Source: Streptomyces hydrogenans
Lineage (GTDB): Bacteria > Actinomycetota > Actinomycetes > Streptomycetales > Streptomycetaceae
Reading direction: 5' to 3'
DNA: 64,000 bases
Assembly: GCF_014656075.1 (NCBI RefSeq)
Contig: NZ_BNBS01000005.1
Span: 94,418 to 158,417, forward strand
Shown here: positions 23,983 to 33,851 of the stretch, one piece after another
How the letters are laid out: the number at the start of each line of letters is the position of its first letter
Position numbering within the stretch: the first letter of the stretch is position 1
Position numbers and translations under genes: made by a program
Notes under the pieces: generated by a model
Told to the model about the DNA's origin: nothing
The model's input: the letters and a program-made list of their open reading frames with translations, nothing else
Database searches by the model: none

Positions 23983-26900
23983 TCACGCGAGGTCGCGCGT
24001 CGCGGGCGGGTCGCCCGCTCCGAGGGCCCAGTCGAGCTGCCAGACCCTCAAGGTTCCGTCCATGGTGCGGTCGACGGCGAGCTGGCCGTCCGGGGTCATG
24101 GCGAGGCCCACCACGGACGGGCGTCCGGCGTGGGTGTCGAGGGCCCGCAGCCGTCGGCCGGTCGGCACGTCCCAGGCCAGCACGTGCGAGCCCGTGCCGC
24201 CGGACAGGGCGAAGTCGCCGTCGGCGGTGACGGCGAGGCTCGTACAGGCGCCGGGGGCGGCGAACTCGTGGAGCGCCGTACCGGTGGTCACGTCCCACAC
24301 GCGGACGACGTCGGCGCCCACGCCCATGCCCCCCGCGACGAGCAGTCGGCGCCCACCCTCCGTGAAGCACAGCCGTGCCGGGTTCTCGTGGAGGAGGGAG
24401 TCCCGGGCCCGTGGGTCGGTCAGCGTGTGCAGGACCGTGCCGTCCGCGGCGTCGAGGAGCCGGACGCCGCCCCGGCCGCCGACCGCGACGGTGCGGCCGT
24501 CGGGCGCGACCGCGAGGACCTTCTCCCCGCGATGGGCGACGGGCTCCTCCAGCGTCCGCTCGACGCCGCCGTCCCGCAGGTTCCACCACCGCATGGAGTA
24601 CGACGTGGCGACGACCGCCCGCTCGCCCCCGGGCAGTGGACAGACGGCGGCGGGCCGCGGCGTGCCGGCGGGGGCACGCCGGTCGGAGGCCAGCGTGCGG
24701 AGGCAGGCACCCGTGTCCGTCCGCCAGAGGCGGACCGTTCCCGCGCTGTCGGCGGTCAGCAGCCGGTCGCCGTCCTCGCCCAGGCGGACCTCGGGCACGT
24801 GGTCCGCGTGGCCGGTGAACTCGCGCAGCAGGGCTCCGGTGTCGACGTCCCACAGCCGTGCCGTGTCGTCCCAGCTGCCGGTGGCGGCCAGCCGCCCGTC
24901 GTCGGACAGGACGACCGGACCGCTCTTCCCACCGGGATGCGTGAACTCGCGGACGGGCCAGGCCGTCCGCAGGCCGGTGCGGCGCGTGTGCCGGGCGAGG
25001 CCGCGCCAGGCGGTCATCACCCGGGGCGTCCGCTCGTAGCCAGGCGTGGCCCTGGCCGCTTCGAGCCGTTCGAGGGCGAGGTCGTACCGCTGGACCGTCC
25101 GCGCCTCCTCCGCCTCCGCCAGCAGGGCGTCCACCCGGGCCCCGGCCCCGCTCACCTCCGCGTGGTGGTGCGGCACGCTCAGTCGGGGCGCGCTGACGTA
25201 GCCGCCCGGCAGCGACCAGGCGCGGACGGTCCGGTCGGCGGCGGCCGACACCAGGGTCCGGCCGGCGTCGGTGAACGTCACCGAGGTGACGTCGCCGTCG
25301 TGCCCGCGATAGGTGCGCAGGCAGCGGCCGGTCTCCGTCTCCCACAGCCGGACGCCGGCGGACGCCGAACCGGACGAGGCGAGGAACCTGCCGTCCGGTG
25401 AGAGGACGGCGGCCCGGGCACCGTGCCCGCCGGTGAAGGTCCGCAGGCGTTGCCCGGACCGCGGGTCCCACAGCACCAGCTCGTCGAACGTGCTCGTGAC
25501 GGCCCGGCGGCCGTCCGGCGAGACGTACAGGACCTGCGGCATGACGGCGTGGCCGTCCAAGGCGTGCAGGCGCCGCCCCGAGTCCACGTCCCAGACCAGG
25601 GCGGCGAAGTCCCTTCGCTCCACGGGCAGATGGACGGCGTCCTTCTCCCAGAAGGTGGCGATCACCCGGGCGCCGTCGGCGGTCACCGCCACTCCCCCGC
25701 CGTCCAGGTGGTCGGGGAGGGTGCACCGCAGCCGTCCGTCGCCGGTGTCCCAGACCCGCACCGTGCCGCGCGCGTCCACGGCCACGGCGGTACGACCGTC
25801 CGGGGTGAGCCGGACCGACCGCCGGTGCGGGGCGCTCGACACCCGCTCGACCCCGGACAGGTCCTGGAGCCGCGGCTCGCCCCGGTACAACGCGGTGCCG
25901 CCGGACAGGCGCGTCAGGAACCCGCCCGACAGGTTCCAGAAGCGCACGACCCCGTCGGCGCCCTGCGACAGCGCGTGGAGGCCGTCCGGGGTGAGGTCGA
26001 CCGCCTCCACCTCGCGGCGATGCCCCCGGAGCGTCTTCACGCACCGCCCGCGCCGCACGTCCCACAGGCGCAGCGCACCGTCCGGACATCCGCTCAGCGC
26101 GAGGCGGGCCTCCTCGGCGAGTGCCACGGGCAGCGATTCGTACGCGCCGAATCCCTCCGACCGCGGGTGCCACAGGTCGTTCAGCGGCCGGGCCGGCCAG
26201 GGGACGTTCCAGACCGCGGTGAGGCGCGCGTGACCGGCCGCCGCGGATCCGGTCGACCGCAGCGCCGCCTCGACACCCTGCTCGTCGGGCAGTTCGCGGT
26301 CGACGTGCGCCAACAGCTCGCGGGCCGCGCGCAGTTCACCGCGTTCCAACTGGACCTGGGCGAGCAGTCGGCGCGCCTCCGGGGTGTCACCGGTGTCCTG
26401 CCGGGCACGTTCGACACGCGTGATCACCTCCTCGTCCGTGCGCGCGCCGCGACGCCAGCGCAGCAGTTCGTCGTTGTAGACGACGCGGATGTTCCGGGGG
26501 TCGGCGCGCAGCGCCTCCGCGAGCGCCGCGGCCGCGTCGTCCTCGCGGCCCAGGTCGAGCAGGGACAGGGCCCGGTTGTTCAGCTCGTCGGCGCGCAGTC
26601 GCGCCTCGCGCGGAACGGGACGGCGGTACGGGGAGCCGGTCGCCGTCTCGTGGATCCCGCTGATCACCTCGGCGATGTCCGCCATGGAAGCGGGCCGTCC
26701 CGCCGCGTGCGGGCGCAGGCACCGACGCAACAGGGCGCCGAGTTCCGGTGGAGCGGTGACCGGGTTCGAAGGGTCCGCCAGGAACTCGTCCAGGACGGAC
26801 CCGGCGACCGATCCGTACCGCCAGCGCACACCGCCGGTGACCATCTCCAGGACCGAGACCGCGAAACTGTGGACGTCGCTGCGCCGGCCCACGGGCTCTC

Positions 26901-27537
26901 CGGCGAGTTGCTCCGGAGAGGCGTAGGCGAGCGTCATGCCACCCGTCGGCACCAGGACGCTGGCTTCCCGCGCCCCGTCGAGGACGGCCGACCCCGCCGG
27001 GGGCATGGCGCGTCCGGACCGGGCGAGTCCGAAGTCGGTGATCTTCGCGGTCCCCGCGCCGTCGAGCAGCACGTTGGCCGGCTTCACGTCCTGGTGCACC
27101 AGGCCCTTGTCGTGAGCGTGCTCGAGCCCCCGGGCCATCTGTGCCGCGACGTCGAGGACCCGCGCGAGGGCCTCACGGGCGTCCCCGGCGTAGAGGCGGC
27201 CGTCACGGATCCACTCGGCGAGGCTGCCGCCGTCCACGTACTCGACGAACACGCGGGGGACGCCCTCGATCACGCGCACGTAGTGACAGGCGCAGACGTT
27301 CGGATGCAGTCCGAGCGCCACCCAGGTCTCGGCCTCCCTGACGAACAGCGCTTCCTCGTCCGGGACTTGGAACAGCTCGGGCCGCGGGCTCTTGACCGCC
27401 AGGTCGATGCCCCAGGCCAGATGCCGGACCCGATGGACGACGCCCATGCCGCCGCGCCCCAGCTCCCCGATCACCCGATAGCGGCCGTCGACGGTCTGGC
27501 CGGGAGCCCAAAGGGTGGGCGACACAGGCTCCTCCAC
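23983..27537 (-). CDS. Ser/Thr protein kinase with two WD40 propellers
   Basis: This cytosolic protein of about 1184 residues has no membrane segment. The N-terminal kinase has a glycine loop GRGGMGVV (28-34), Lys49, HQDVKPAN (Asp150), DFG 168-170 and SPE near 208. HRD is replaced by HQD, so it is a non-RD kinase. A TPR-like helical region (about 315-430) follows, then a WD40 propeller (SGCPDGALRLWDVRRG onward), a helical spacer (about 835-890), and a second propeller ending TLRVWQLDW. GTG 27537 with GGAGG 5 nt upstream is preferred; GTG 27633 is a longer option. It may scaffold and phosphorylate partners held by the propellers. Confidence 0.93.
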   Translation of the reverse strand: MEEPVSPTLWAPGQTVDGRYRVIGELGRGGMGVVHRVRHLAWGIDLAVKSPRPELFQVPDEEALFVREAETWVALGLHPNVCACHYVRVIEGVPRVFVEYVDGGSLAEWIRDGRLYAGDAREALARVLDVAAQMARGLEHAHDKGLVHQDVKPANVLLDGAGTAKITDFGLARSGRAMPPAGSAVLDGAREASVLVPTGGMTLAYASPEQLAGEPVGRRSDVHSFAVSVLEMVTGGVRWRYGSVAGSVLDEFLADPSNPVTAPPELGALLRRCLRPHAAGRPASMADIAEVISGIHETATGSPYRRPVPREARLRADELNNRALSLLDLGREDDAAAALAEALRADPRNIRVVYNDELLRWRRGARTDEEVITRVERARQDTGDTPEARRLLAQVQLERGELRAARELLAHVDRELPDEQGVEAALRSTGSAAAGHARLTAVWNVPWPARPLNDLWHPRSEGFGAYESLPVALAEEARLALSGCPDGALRLWDVRRGRCVKTLRGHRREVEAVDLTPDGLHALSQGADGVVRFWNLSGGFLTRLSGGTALYRGEPRLQDLSGVERVSSAPHRRSVRLTPDGRTAVAVDARGTVRVWDTGDGRLRCTLPDHLDGGGVAVTADGARVIATFWEKDAVHLPVERRDFAALVWDVDSGRRLHALDGHAVMPQVLYVSPDGRRAVTSTFDELVLWDPRSGQRLRTFTGGHGARAAVLSPDGRFLASSGSASAGVRLWETETGRCLRTYRGHDGDVTSVTFTDAGRTLVSAAADRTVRAWSLPGGYVSAPRLSVPHHHAEVSGAGARVDALLAEAEEARTVQRYDLALERLEAARATPGYERTPRVMTAWRGLARHTRRTGLRTAWPVREFTHPGGKSGPVVLSDDGRLAATGSWDDTARLWDVDTGALLREFTGHADHVPEVRLGEDGDRLLTADSAGTVRLWRTDTGACLRTLASDRRAPAGTPRPAAVCPLPGGERAVVATSYSMRWWNLRDGGVERTLEEPVAHRGEKVLAVAPDGRTVAVGGRGGVRLLDAADGTVLHTLTDPRARDSLLHENPARLCFTEGGRRLLVAGGMGVGADVVRVWDVTTGTALHEFAAPGACTSLAVTADGDFALSGGTGSHVLAWDVPTGRRLRALDTHAGRPSVVGLAMTPDGQLAVDRTMDGTLRVWQLDWALGAGDPPATRDLA

Positions 27538-28202
27538 CCCGACCTCCGTCCCGTCTCCCGCGATCGAACCGACGCCGGGCCGCGCCGCCGGGCGGCGGTC
27601 CGACGCGGCACCTGCCCCGCGCTCGCCGCGCACGGCTCCGCGCTCACCGCTCTATGCTCTCTGCTCTCTGCCGCGCGCCCAAGACTCCCATGTTTCCCCG
27701 CGCCCCGCAGGGCATCCCCCGACCGGCGAGCAGCACGCTCACCGACCGCTCCGGGGGCCTGACGCACTCTTCCGGCCTTCGCCTCCAGCGCGCTGGGCTG
27801 AGCGCCGAAGAGGCCGCCCGCATGGGCGGGGCGAAGACCGCGTGCCAGAGCCAGAGGGCCCCCGGCCCCGCTACAAGGCGCGGGGCCGCACCGGGCGCCC
27901 GATGAATCAAGGCGCGTTCTTCGTCACCTCCCCGGCGGGCATGGTGCCGGCACGGCGGAGAGCGGCGAACGTCGACCGCCGGGGTCCGCATCACGCCGCC
28001 TTTCGGTGCGCGACTCTCACCAACAGGCTTTATCCGCACTGCTGTTGACACAGCCCTGCGTAGTCTTGACCTTCGCGCACGCGCCGGCCCGCCGGGCTTC
28101 GCGATCCGGTCCCCACCCAGCAAGGAGTTCGGTCACCACAGCCGGCGGCTCAACCCGCCCGTCACTCTGCCCCATCGGCACTTCCCACGATCAGGAGAGC
28201 CC
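27538..28202. other. Intergenic region, 665 bp
   Basis: Between the divergent kinase and hypothetical genes. Frames here have no conserved motif, and two extended frames of the kinase gene are low-complexity. TTGACA at 28045-28050 is a -35-like element for the downstream gene, but no good -10 stands at 16-18 bp. Otherwise I see nothing in it. Confidence 0.5.
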
Positions 28203-28895
28203 GTGTCCCAGCACCCCATCCCGCCGGGCGAGCCGCCGTGGACGGAATTCGACGAGTACCTGTGGCACACCTGCGACATCATCGCCGACCTCATCCAAGG
28301 ACGCATCGCCCAACGCCCCCTCGTGGCGACGCCCGCACCGCTCCCCGCGGGCGACCGCCCGCTGGTCACCGGGCCCGTGTGGCCGGCACGCTGGCGCGCC
28401 CTGGGCGACGGCAGCTATCACCACAGCCAGATGATGGCCATGGGCAGTACGTCGTTCGTGATCGGCAGCATGCTCGGCAACGCGGCCGGCAACGCCGCAC
28501 GGCGCAGAGAAGCCACCCGCAACGCCCAGCCGCGCTGGGTTCCGGGTGATCCCGGCATGGTCACCGTCAGCAAGCTGGGCGCCTTCGTCATCCACCCCAC
28601 CAGTCACTCCGACTCGATCATGCTGTACTGGTCCGGTCTGGACTCCGTCGACCTGGTCGCACCCGACATCTTCCAGACCCAGTACGTCAGCACCACGCAG
28701 GTCCCCGTCACGATGCGTCTCGCCACCCCCTGGGCCTCGCTGATCTTCGCCCTCGCCGCGTACCACCGCTTCCCCCACCATCCCCGCATCCTCACGCGGG
28801 GCTGGCTCCCACCCGGCTTCGAACAGCGCGCCGCCGCCGCGGGAAAGCCGTGTCAGCCCGCCGCCCAACTCCTGCTGGGCGGGGGCTCGTCGTGA
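28203..28895 (+). CDS. Hypothetical protein
   Basis: This 230-residue protein is supported by AGGAGA 4 nt before GTG 28203 and by consistent codon use. A Gly/Ala-rich stretch (SFVIGSMLGNAAGNAARRR) could be a weak membrane or amphipathic segment. It is followed by a beta-rich part (FVIHPTSHSDSIMLYWSGLD) that recalls bacterial PH-like domains. Function unknown. It is divergent from the WD40 kinase and could be a partner, but only position suggests this. Confidence 0.65.
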   Translation: MSQHPIPPGEPPWTEFDEYLWHTCDIIADLIQGRIAQRPLVATPAPLPAGDRPLVTGPVWPARWRALGDGSYHHSQMMAMGSTSFVIGSMLGNAAGNAARRREATRNAQPRWVPGDPGMVTVSKLGAFVIHPTSHSDSIMLYWSGLDSVDLVAPDIFQTQYVSTTQVPVTMRLATPWASLIFALAAYHRFPHHPRILTRGWLPPGFEQRAAAAGKPCQPAAQLLLGGGSS

Positions 28896-28997
28896 CGCGT
28901 ACGTCCACGCCACGGGTCGTACGCACCGTCAGTTCGCCCGACCCCGGTCCCGGGAGCCGCCCCGGGCCGTCAGCTTCGGATGCCCGAGGGGGATGAG

Positions 28998-29309
28998 ATG
29001 CGCTTCGACGAGAACGAACCGCAGTCCGTACGAGAGGAACGCTTCGCCGCGGAACGCGCCAGACGCGGGGAGTCCCGCAGGACCGCGCGCCTGGACTCCG
29101 GTGGAGCCCACATCGGAGCGGCCGTCGTGGCCGCCCTCCTCGCGCTCCTCGGCTGGAACCACCAGACGGTCGCCCTGTGCGTCCTGGGCGGAATCTTCCT
29201 GCTCTGGTTCTCCGCAGCACTGGCGTGGGCCTACGCCGACAAGGACCGCGGCCGGCACGCCCTCCAGCGCGCCTACAACCTCACCTTCGGATGGGGCAAC
29301 GGATTCTGA
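28998..29309 (+). CDS. Small membrane protein, two TM segments
   Basis: This 103-residue protein starts with a charged N-terminus (MRFDENEPQSVREERFAAER), followed by two hydrophobic segments (about residues 38-54 and 58-79) and a basic/aromatic C-terminus. GAGGGGG precedes ATG 28998; an upstream ATG at 28980 has no such site. No family recognised. Confidence 0.6.
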   Translation: MRFDENEPQSVREERFAAERARRGESRRTARLDSGGAHIGAAVVAALLALLGWNHQTVALCVLGGIFLLWFSAALAWAYADKDRGRHALQRAYNLTFGWGNGF

Positions 29310-29459
29310 TCCAGGGCGGGGCGCCGGCGCGCAGGTAGGCGGACGCAGCTGGCCTCCTCGCTCGACGAGGCTCGTCTCTCCCTGCACGGGAGCAGTCGCG
29401 GCGTCGCGGCCGATCGGCAGTGTGGTGAACCGGCCGTCCCCGAGGGCCATCCGAACAGG

Positions 29460-29534
29460 CGGAGCCGACCGGATTCGAACCGGCGTCCTCGCGATTTTGG
29501 AGACCGCGCGCGACAACCTCTGCGCTACGGCCCG
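29460..29534 (-). tRNA. tRNA-Trp(CCA)-like gene, non-canonical
   Basis: The complement folds as a 75-nt cloverleaf. The D-stem is GCGC/GCGC. The anticodon stem is GCGGT/ATCGC with loop CTCCAAA, giving anticodon CCA. The T-arm is GCCGG-TTCGAAT-CCGGT. The acceptor is CGGGCCG against CGGCTCC, with six pairs (one G-U) and a C1-C72 mismatch at the end. Position 26 seems missing and the variable loop has 6 nt. CCA is not encoded. It may be a second, divergent tRNA-Trp or a decayed copy. Confidence 0.6.
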
Positions 29535-29791
29535 CCCGCCCGCGACTCTACGACACCCGCCACAGAACCGACCCCGCGGGCCGCGGACGGGCTCGCCGGG
29601 TCTGTAGCAGGATTCGCCCAGGCAGCAGGGCTCCTGTTCCGTTCCTGGCGCTCCTCCAGGCTGAAGCTGAAGGGCACCGTCCGAGGAGTGGCAGGAGCGG
29701 GCAGGGTTGCCGGTGCACGGCCGTCCCGGGGCATGGCGTGCCGGCCAGCCCTGTCCGGCCCGGTCTCGTGGCTGACCTAGCATCTCGTGCC

Positions 29792-30103
29792 ATGAACGGC
29801 GACGAGAACGTCCTGGACTGGCTGCAGGGTTGGTACGCCGCCCAGTGCGATGAGGACTGGGAGCACGAGTGGGGCGTCAAGATCGAGACGCTCGACAACC
29901 CGGGCTGGGCGGTCCGCATCGACCTGGAGGAGACCGATCTCGAAGAGCACGCGTTCCCCCGCCTGGACATCGAGCGCGGCAAGGACGACTGGCTCATGGC
30001 CTGGACCTCCGACATGGCCTTCCGCGCCGCGTGCGGACCGGGCAACCTCACCGAGGTACTCGGCCTCTTCCGCCGCTGGGCGATGGAGAACGCCCCGCTG
30101 TAG
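29792..30103 (+). CDS. Imm53-family immunity protein, orphan
   Basis: This 103-residue protein begins with the Imm53 pattern: VLDWLQGWYAAQCDEDWEHE, then GVKIETLDNPGW and the acidic WLMAWTSDMAFRAACGP region. Imm53 proteins neutralise polymorphic toxins. No toxin gene is adjacent, so it may protect against neighbours. ATG 29792; no strong ribosome site. Confidence 0.75.
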   Translation: MNGDENVLDWLQGWYAAQCDEDWEHEWGVKIETLDNPGWAVRIDLEETDLEEHAFPRLDIERGKDDWLMAWTSDMAFRAACGPGNLTEVLGLFRRWAMENAPL

Positions 30104-30614
30104 GGAGTACGCCGCGGGGCGACACCTCCAGCCCCACTGAGCACGGGCGAAGCGGCCCGACCGCTGCGGCCGCGCTCGCTGGTTCGCGTGGTCACCGAGC
30201 CGGAGCCGAGCCCCGGAGCGGAGCTGCTGGAAGACGGCTTCACCGCTTTCGTGGCCCTCTGCCGCACGGCGAACCGGCCCACCGGAACCACCCCGGCGGG
30301 GCCGACGCACTCGCCGAGGTCACGGATGGCGGTTTCTCCCTCGTGCCGGCCGATGCGTCGCTGGGCGACTGTGCGCCGTCGTACCGGACGCGGACGGGGT
30401 GGCCAGGGGGCAGCGGGAGACGTGATCCACGGCTCGCGCTTGCGGGTGGTGGCCTTCTCCCCGCCCGCCGAGCCGTCCGCGAGCGCGGCAGAAAGCCGGT
30501 GCAGGCCGCCGTCATCCGCCGCTTTCGCCCGGTGCTGAGCTTCGCGGTCCTCGGGCCGGCGGATCGCGGGGCGGGCGCGTGTCCTCGGTTCCGGGCCGTG
30601 GGTGGGGGTGTCGC
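30104..30614. other. Gene-poor stretch, about 510 bp
   Basis: Open frames here show no conserved motif or ribosome site, and the sequence is more irregular than its neighbours. It could be decayed coding sequence, but I recognise no parent gene. Confidence 0.4.
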
Positions 30615-31472
30615 TCAGACCGCGGTGCCGTCCGGTTCCGTCTCCAGGGTCATGCGGGCGACGTGGAGCGCCAGGTAGGAGACCTCGTCCTCGCTCAGGT
30701 GGGTGCCCAGGCGGAGCTCGACGACCGTCGCCAGCTGCTGTGCGGTGCGGGTCGCCTCCGGGTAGTGGCGGCGGATGCCCTGGCCGATCGTGGACTCGTG
30801 GCCCTTCAGCTGCCGGTGCTGCTGGATCCGCACGAAGAGGTAGCGCACGTGGGTGATGAACCGCGCCGCGCTCATGGACTCCTGGGAGACCGACAGGCCG
30901 TGCCGTTCCCGGACGACGGCCAGCATCTGCTGGATGACGCCGGTCATCGTGTACGTGAAGGACAGGTCGCCCTTGGCGAAGCCCGCGTTCACCAGGTGCA
31001 GCGCCAGCGCGATCGCCTCGGGGGGCTCCAGTCGCGGGTCCACGCGCTCGTTGATGGCCGCGAGGAGGCGCTGGGCCTGGGCGTACTCGGTGGCGTACAG
31101 GGCCTGGACCTCGGCGAGCAGCGGGTACTCGACGACGATGCCCCGCGCGGCCCGGTCCAGCGCGCCGGCGACGTGGTCGGCGACGGCGATGGCGAGGGTC
31201 GGCCGGGTGGACTCGCGTCCCTCGATGCCGGTCTCGTCGAGGGCGATCACGACGGCCCTGAGGACCTGCTCGTCGATGAGGGCGAGGGCTTCGCTCAGGT
31301 GGTCGGGGTCACGCCCGTCCGCCGGGACGAAGACGCGGACGATCAGCGCCGGGTCGACCGGCTTGCCCTGGCGCGAGCTGAAGCCGATGCCGCGCCCCGT
31401 GAGGATGACCTCCTGGCCCTTGTCGTCGCGCGCGAGGACCACATTGTTGTTGAGGACACGCAGCGCCTTCAA
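30615..31472 (-). CDS. BglG/LicT-type transcription antiterminator
   Basis: This 285-residue protein has an N-terminal RNA-binding CAT domain (MKALRVLNNNVVLARDDKGQ; the NNN-V-x-A core) and two PRD domains with the paired regulatory His residues, for example ADHV near 140 and HLVNAGFAKG, LALHVARM. PTS proteins phosphorylate the PRDs. When active it binds an RNA antiterminator and prevents termination ahead of the PTS gene. Its target is visible at 33887-33965, upstream of the PTS gene on the same strand. A terminator separates the two genes. Confidence 0.93.
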   Translation of the reverse strand: MKALRVLNNNVVLARDDKGQEVILTGRGIGFSSRQGKPVDPALIVRVFVPADGRDPDHLSEALALIDEQVLRAVVIALDETGIEGRESTRPTLAIAVADHVAGALDRAARGIVVEYPLLAEVQALYATEYAQAQRLLAAINERVDPRLEPPEAIALALHLVNAGFAKGDLSFTYTMTGVIQQMLAVVRERHGLSVSQESMSAARFITHVRYLFVRIQQHRQLKGHESTIGQGIRRHYPEATRTAQQLATVVELRLGTHLSEDEVSYLALHVARMTLETEPDGTAV

Positions 31473-31597
31473 CGCCTGCTCTCCTTCTCGTCCGCGGTCC
31501 GTTTCTCCCCCAATGATCCCGCATGGTCCGCGGCTGCCGTGCCGGAGCCGTGCGGACCGGTCCGATGCGGACCGGTCCGCTGCGGGCCGTGCCCGTG

Positions 31598-31629
31598 CGG
31601 GTACGCGCTCCGCGGGGTGCGCGTACCCG
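31598..31629 (-). terminator. Terminator between PTS and antiterminator genes
   Basis: CGGGTACGCGC (31598-31608) and GCGCGTACCCG (31619-31629) form a perfect 11-bp stem with a 10-nt loop, 22 nt beyond the PTS stop. Just further on, TGCGGACCGGTCCG is repeated twice (31551-31564 and 31566-31579). Confidence 0.7.
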
Positions 31630-31650
31630 TGTCGGGCCGGTGGCCGCTCG

Positions 31651-33777
31651 TCACCGGCGTACGGTCACCACGGGTGCGCCGACGGCGACGTCCTGCCCGG
31701 TGTGCGGCTCGACCGAGGCGAGCTCCGCGGTGTTGGTGACGGTCATCAGGGTGACCGTCGGGTGCTGGGCCGCGCGCACGGCGTCGAGGTCGACCTCGAC
31801 GAGGAGGTCGCCGGCGCGGACCTGTCGGCCGGCCTCGGCCCGGACGTCGAAGCCCTCGCCCCGCATCTGCACCGTGTCGATGCCGACGTGGATGAGGACC
31901 TCGACGCCCTCGGCGGTGCGGATGCCGAAGGCGTGGCCGGTGTCGGCGACGACCATCAGCTCTCCGTCGACCGGCGCGACGACGCGGCCGTCGGCCGGTT
32001 CGACGCCCACGCCCTCGCCGAGCGCGCGGGAGGCGAAGACCGGGTCACCGACCTCGTCGAGGTCGACCACGCGGCCCGCGACCGGGGCGCCGAGCTCGAT
32101 GCCCTTCCCGGCGGAGACGACCGGGGTGGTCTCGGCCGGCGTGGTGGGGGCGGGGGTGGGAGTGGAGGTGGTGGGCTTCGTGGCCCCGGCGGCGGTCTCG
32201 GCACTCACGGGGGCGCCGACGGTGACGAGCTCGCGGTCGTCGGCCGCGGCGGTCTCCTGGGCGACCGTCTCGGCCTCCAGGGCGTCGCGCTCGGCGTTGG
32301 CCCGGGCGCGGTCCTGCGGGGTGCGGAAGTCGGAGAAGTACACGAGGGCCATGGCGGTGAAGAAGGACGCCGTGATCGCGATGACGTACACCAGCATCGG
32401 GTCGAAGACCGGGATGGTGAGCAGCGAGGTGAAGGCGAAGGCGTTGGTGTCCACGCCGCCCAGGACGCCGACGATGACGCCGCCGACGAGGCAGCCGACC
32501 AGCATGCGCGGGTAGATCCGCTTGAAGCGCAGGTGGATGCCGTACAGCGAGGGCTCGGAGATGCCGCCGAAGAGTCCGGCGGCCAGGGCTCCGGTCGCGG
32601 TCTGGCGCATCTCCTTCTCGCGGTGGCGCAGCGAGAGCAGGAGGACACCGGCGGTGGCGCCGAAGCAGGCGAAGTTCCACGCGCCCATGGGGCCCTGGAT
32701 GAAGTCGTAGCCGAGGGTGTTGATGTTCTGCAGCATGAGCGCGTTCAGCGGCCAGTGCAGGCCCAGCGGCACCAGGAACGGGTACAGCAGCGGGATCATG
32801 ATCGCGAAGACGATCGGCGCGTTGTTGTTCAGCCAGGAAAGGCCCTCGCCGAGACCGTTGCCGGCCCAGATGCCCAGCGGGCCGATGAGGAAGGCGGTCA
32901 CCGGGATCATGATCAGCATGCTGAAGAACGGCACGAAGACCATGTGCACGCTCTCGGGGAAGACGCGCTGGAGGCCCTTGTAGACCAGGGCGAGCAGGGC
33001 GACCATCAGCAGCGGGACGAAGACCTGGCCGCCGTAGTCGTTCAGCTGCATCGGCAGGCCGAAGACGTGCGCCACGGACTCGGTGGTGCCCAGCGTCTCG
33101 TTCGTGGTGGTCGTGACGCCGGGGATCTTGGAGTTGAGCATCCCCGTGAAGTTCGGGGTCATCACCGCGGCCATCACGGTGGCGCCCACCCACGGGTCGA
33201 TCTTCAGTTTCTTGGCCGCGTTGTAGGCGACGAAGATCGGCAGGAAGTAGAGCACGGAGCGCCACATGGCGTCGACGAACACCCAGGTCGCCGACTTGTC
33301 CGCGGCGCGGAAGTCCACCACGCCGAGGGCGTCGAGGACGGAGGCGATCGCGATGATCAGCGAGGAGCCGAGCAGGACGCCCATGAGGGGGCGGAACGAG
33401 TCCGAGAGGTACTCGAAGAAGTTGTCGACCCAGACGAGGCGGCCGCGGCTCTTGGCCCGCATCTCGGCCTTGACGTCGGCGTCCGACTTCCGGGGCGCCG
33501 TGCCGCCGTTCGTCATGGCCGGCAGGTTCATGATCTCGGAGTAGACCCGTGCGACGGCTCCTCCGATCACGATCTGGAGGCGGTCGCCGGACTGCGGCAC
33601 CGTGGCCATGACGCCGTCGAGGGCGTCGAGCGCGGTCACGTCGGCCTTGGCCCCGTCGTGGAGCTGGAAGCGCAGCCTCGTCGCGCAGTGCGTGAGGCTC
33701 TCGACGTTCTCGGCACCGCCGACGCCGCGGAGGATCTGCTCCGCCGGCGTGCCGTGACCGGTTGCGGGTGTGTTCAT
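31651..33777 (-). CDS. Beta-glucoside-type PTS transporter, EIIBCA
   Basis: This 708-residue PTS permease has domains in order B-C-A. EIIB near the start carries the phospho-Cys31 (LTHCATRLRFQL). EIIC has about ten membrane segments (about residues 110-470). EIIA at the C-terminus (about 560-708) carries the two active His in GHAFGI and LIHVGIDTV. It takes up and phosphorylates a beta-glucoside or related sugar. AGGAAG precedes ATG 33777. An RNA antiterminator and terminator lie in its leader, and the cognate antiterminator gene follows, so uptake should be substrate-induced. Confidence 0.93.
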   Translation of the reverse strand: MNTPATGHGTPAEQILRGVGGAENVESLTHCATRLRFQLHDGAKADVTALDALDGVMATVPQSGDRLQIVIGGAVARVYSEIMNLPAMTNGGTAPRKSDADVKAEMRAKSRGRLVWVDNFFEYLSDSFRPLMGVLLGSSLIIAIASVLDALGVVDFRAADKSATWVFVDAMWRSVLYFLPIFVAYNAAKKLKIDPWVGATVMAAVMTPNFTGMLNSKIPGVTTTTNETLGTTESVAHVFGLPMQLNDYGGQVFVPLLMVALLALVYKGLQRVFPESVHMVFVPFFSMLIMIPVTAFLIGPLGIWAGNGLGEGLSWLNNNAPIVFAIMIPLLYPFLVPLGLHWPLNALMLQNINTLGYDFIQGPMGAWNFACFGATAGVLLLSLRHREKEMRQTATGALAAGLFGGISEPSLYGIHLRFKRIYPRMLVGCLVGGVIVGVLGGVDTNAFAFTSLLTIPVFDPMLVYVIAITASFFTAMALVYFSDFRTPQDRARANAERDALEAETVAQETAAADDRELVTVGAPVSAETAAGATKPTTSTPTPAPTTPAETTPVVSAGKGIELGAPVAGRVVDLDEVGDPVFASRALGEGVGVEPADGRVVAPVDGELMVVADTGHAFGIRTAEGVEVLIHVGIDTVQMRGEGFDVRAEAGRQVRAGDLLVEVDLDAVRAAQHPTVTLMTVTNTAELASVEPHTGQDVAVGAPVVTVRR

Positions 33778-33851
33778 GATGCTTCCTTGCATCCTCGGGC
33801 TGTCGCCGTCCTGCGTCTGTCCGCGATCTCTCACGCCCGGATCCGGGCAAC

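Noticed and set aside
25423..27762. Long plus-strand frames opposite the WD40 kinase
   Set aside because: Composition is that of antisense to WD40 repeats; kinase and propeller motifs on the other strand are decisive.
28045..28073. Confident sigma-70 promoter for the gene at 28203
   Set aside because: TTGACA is good, but no acceptable -10 lies at the right distance.
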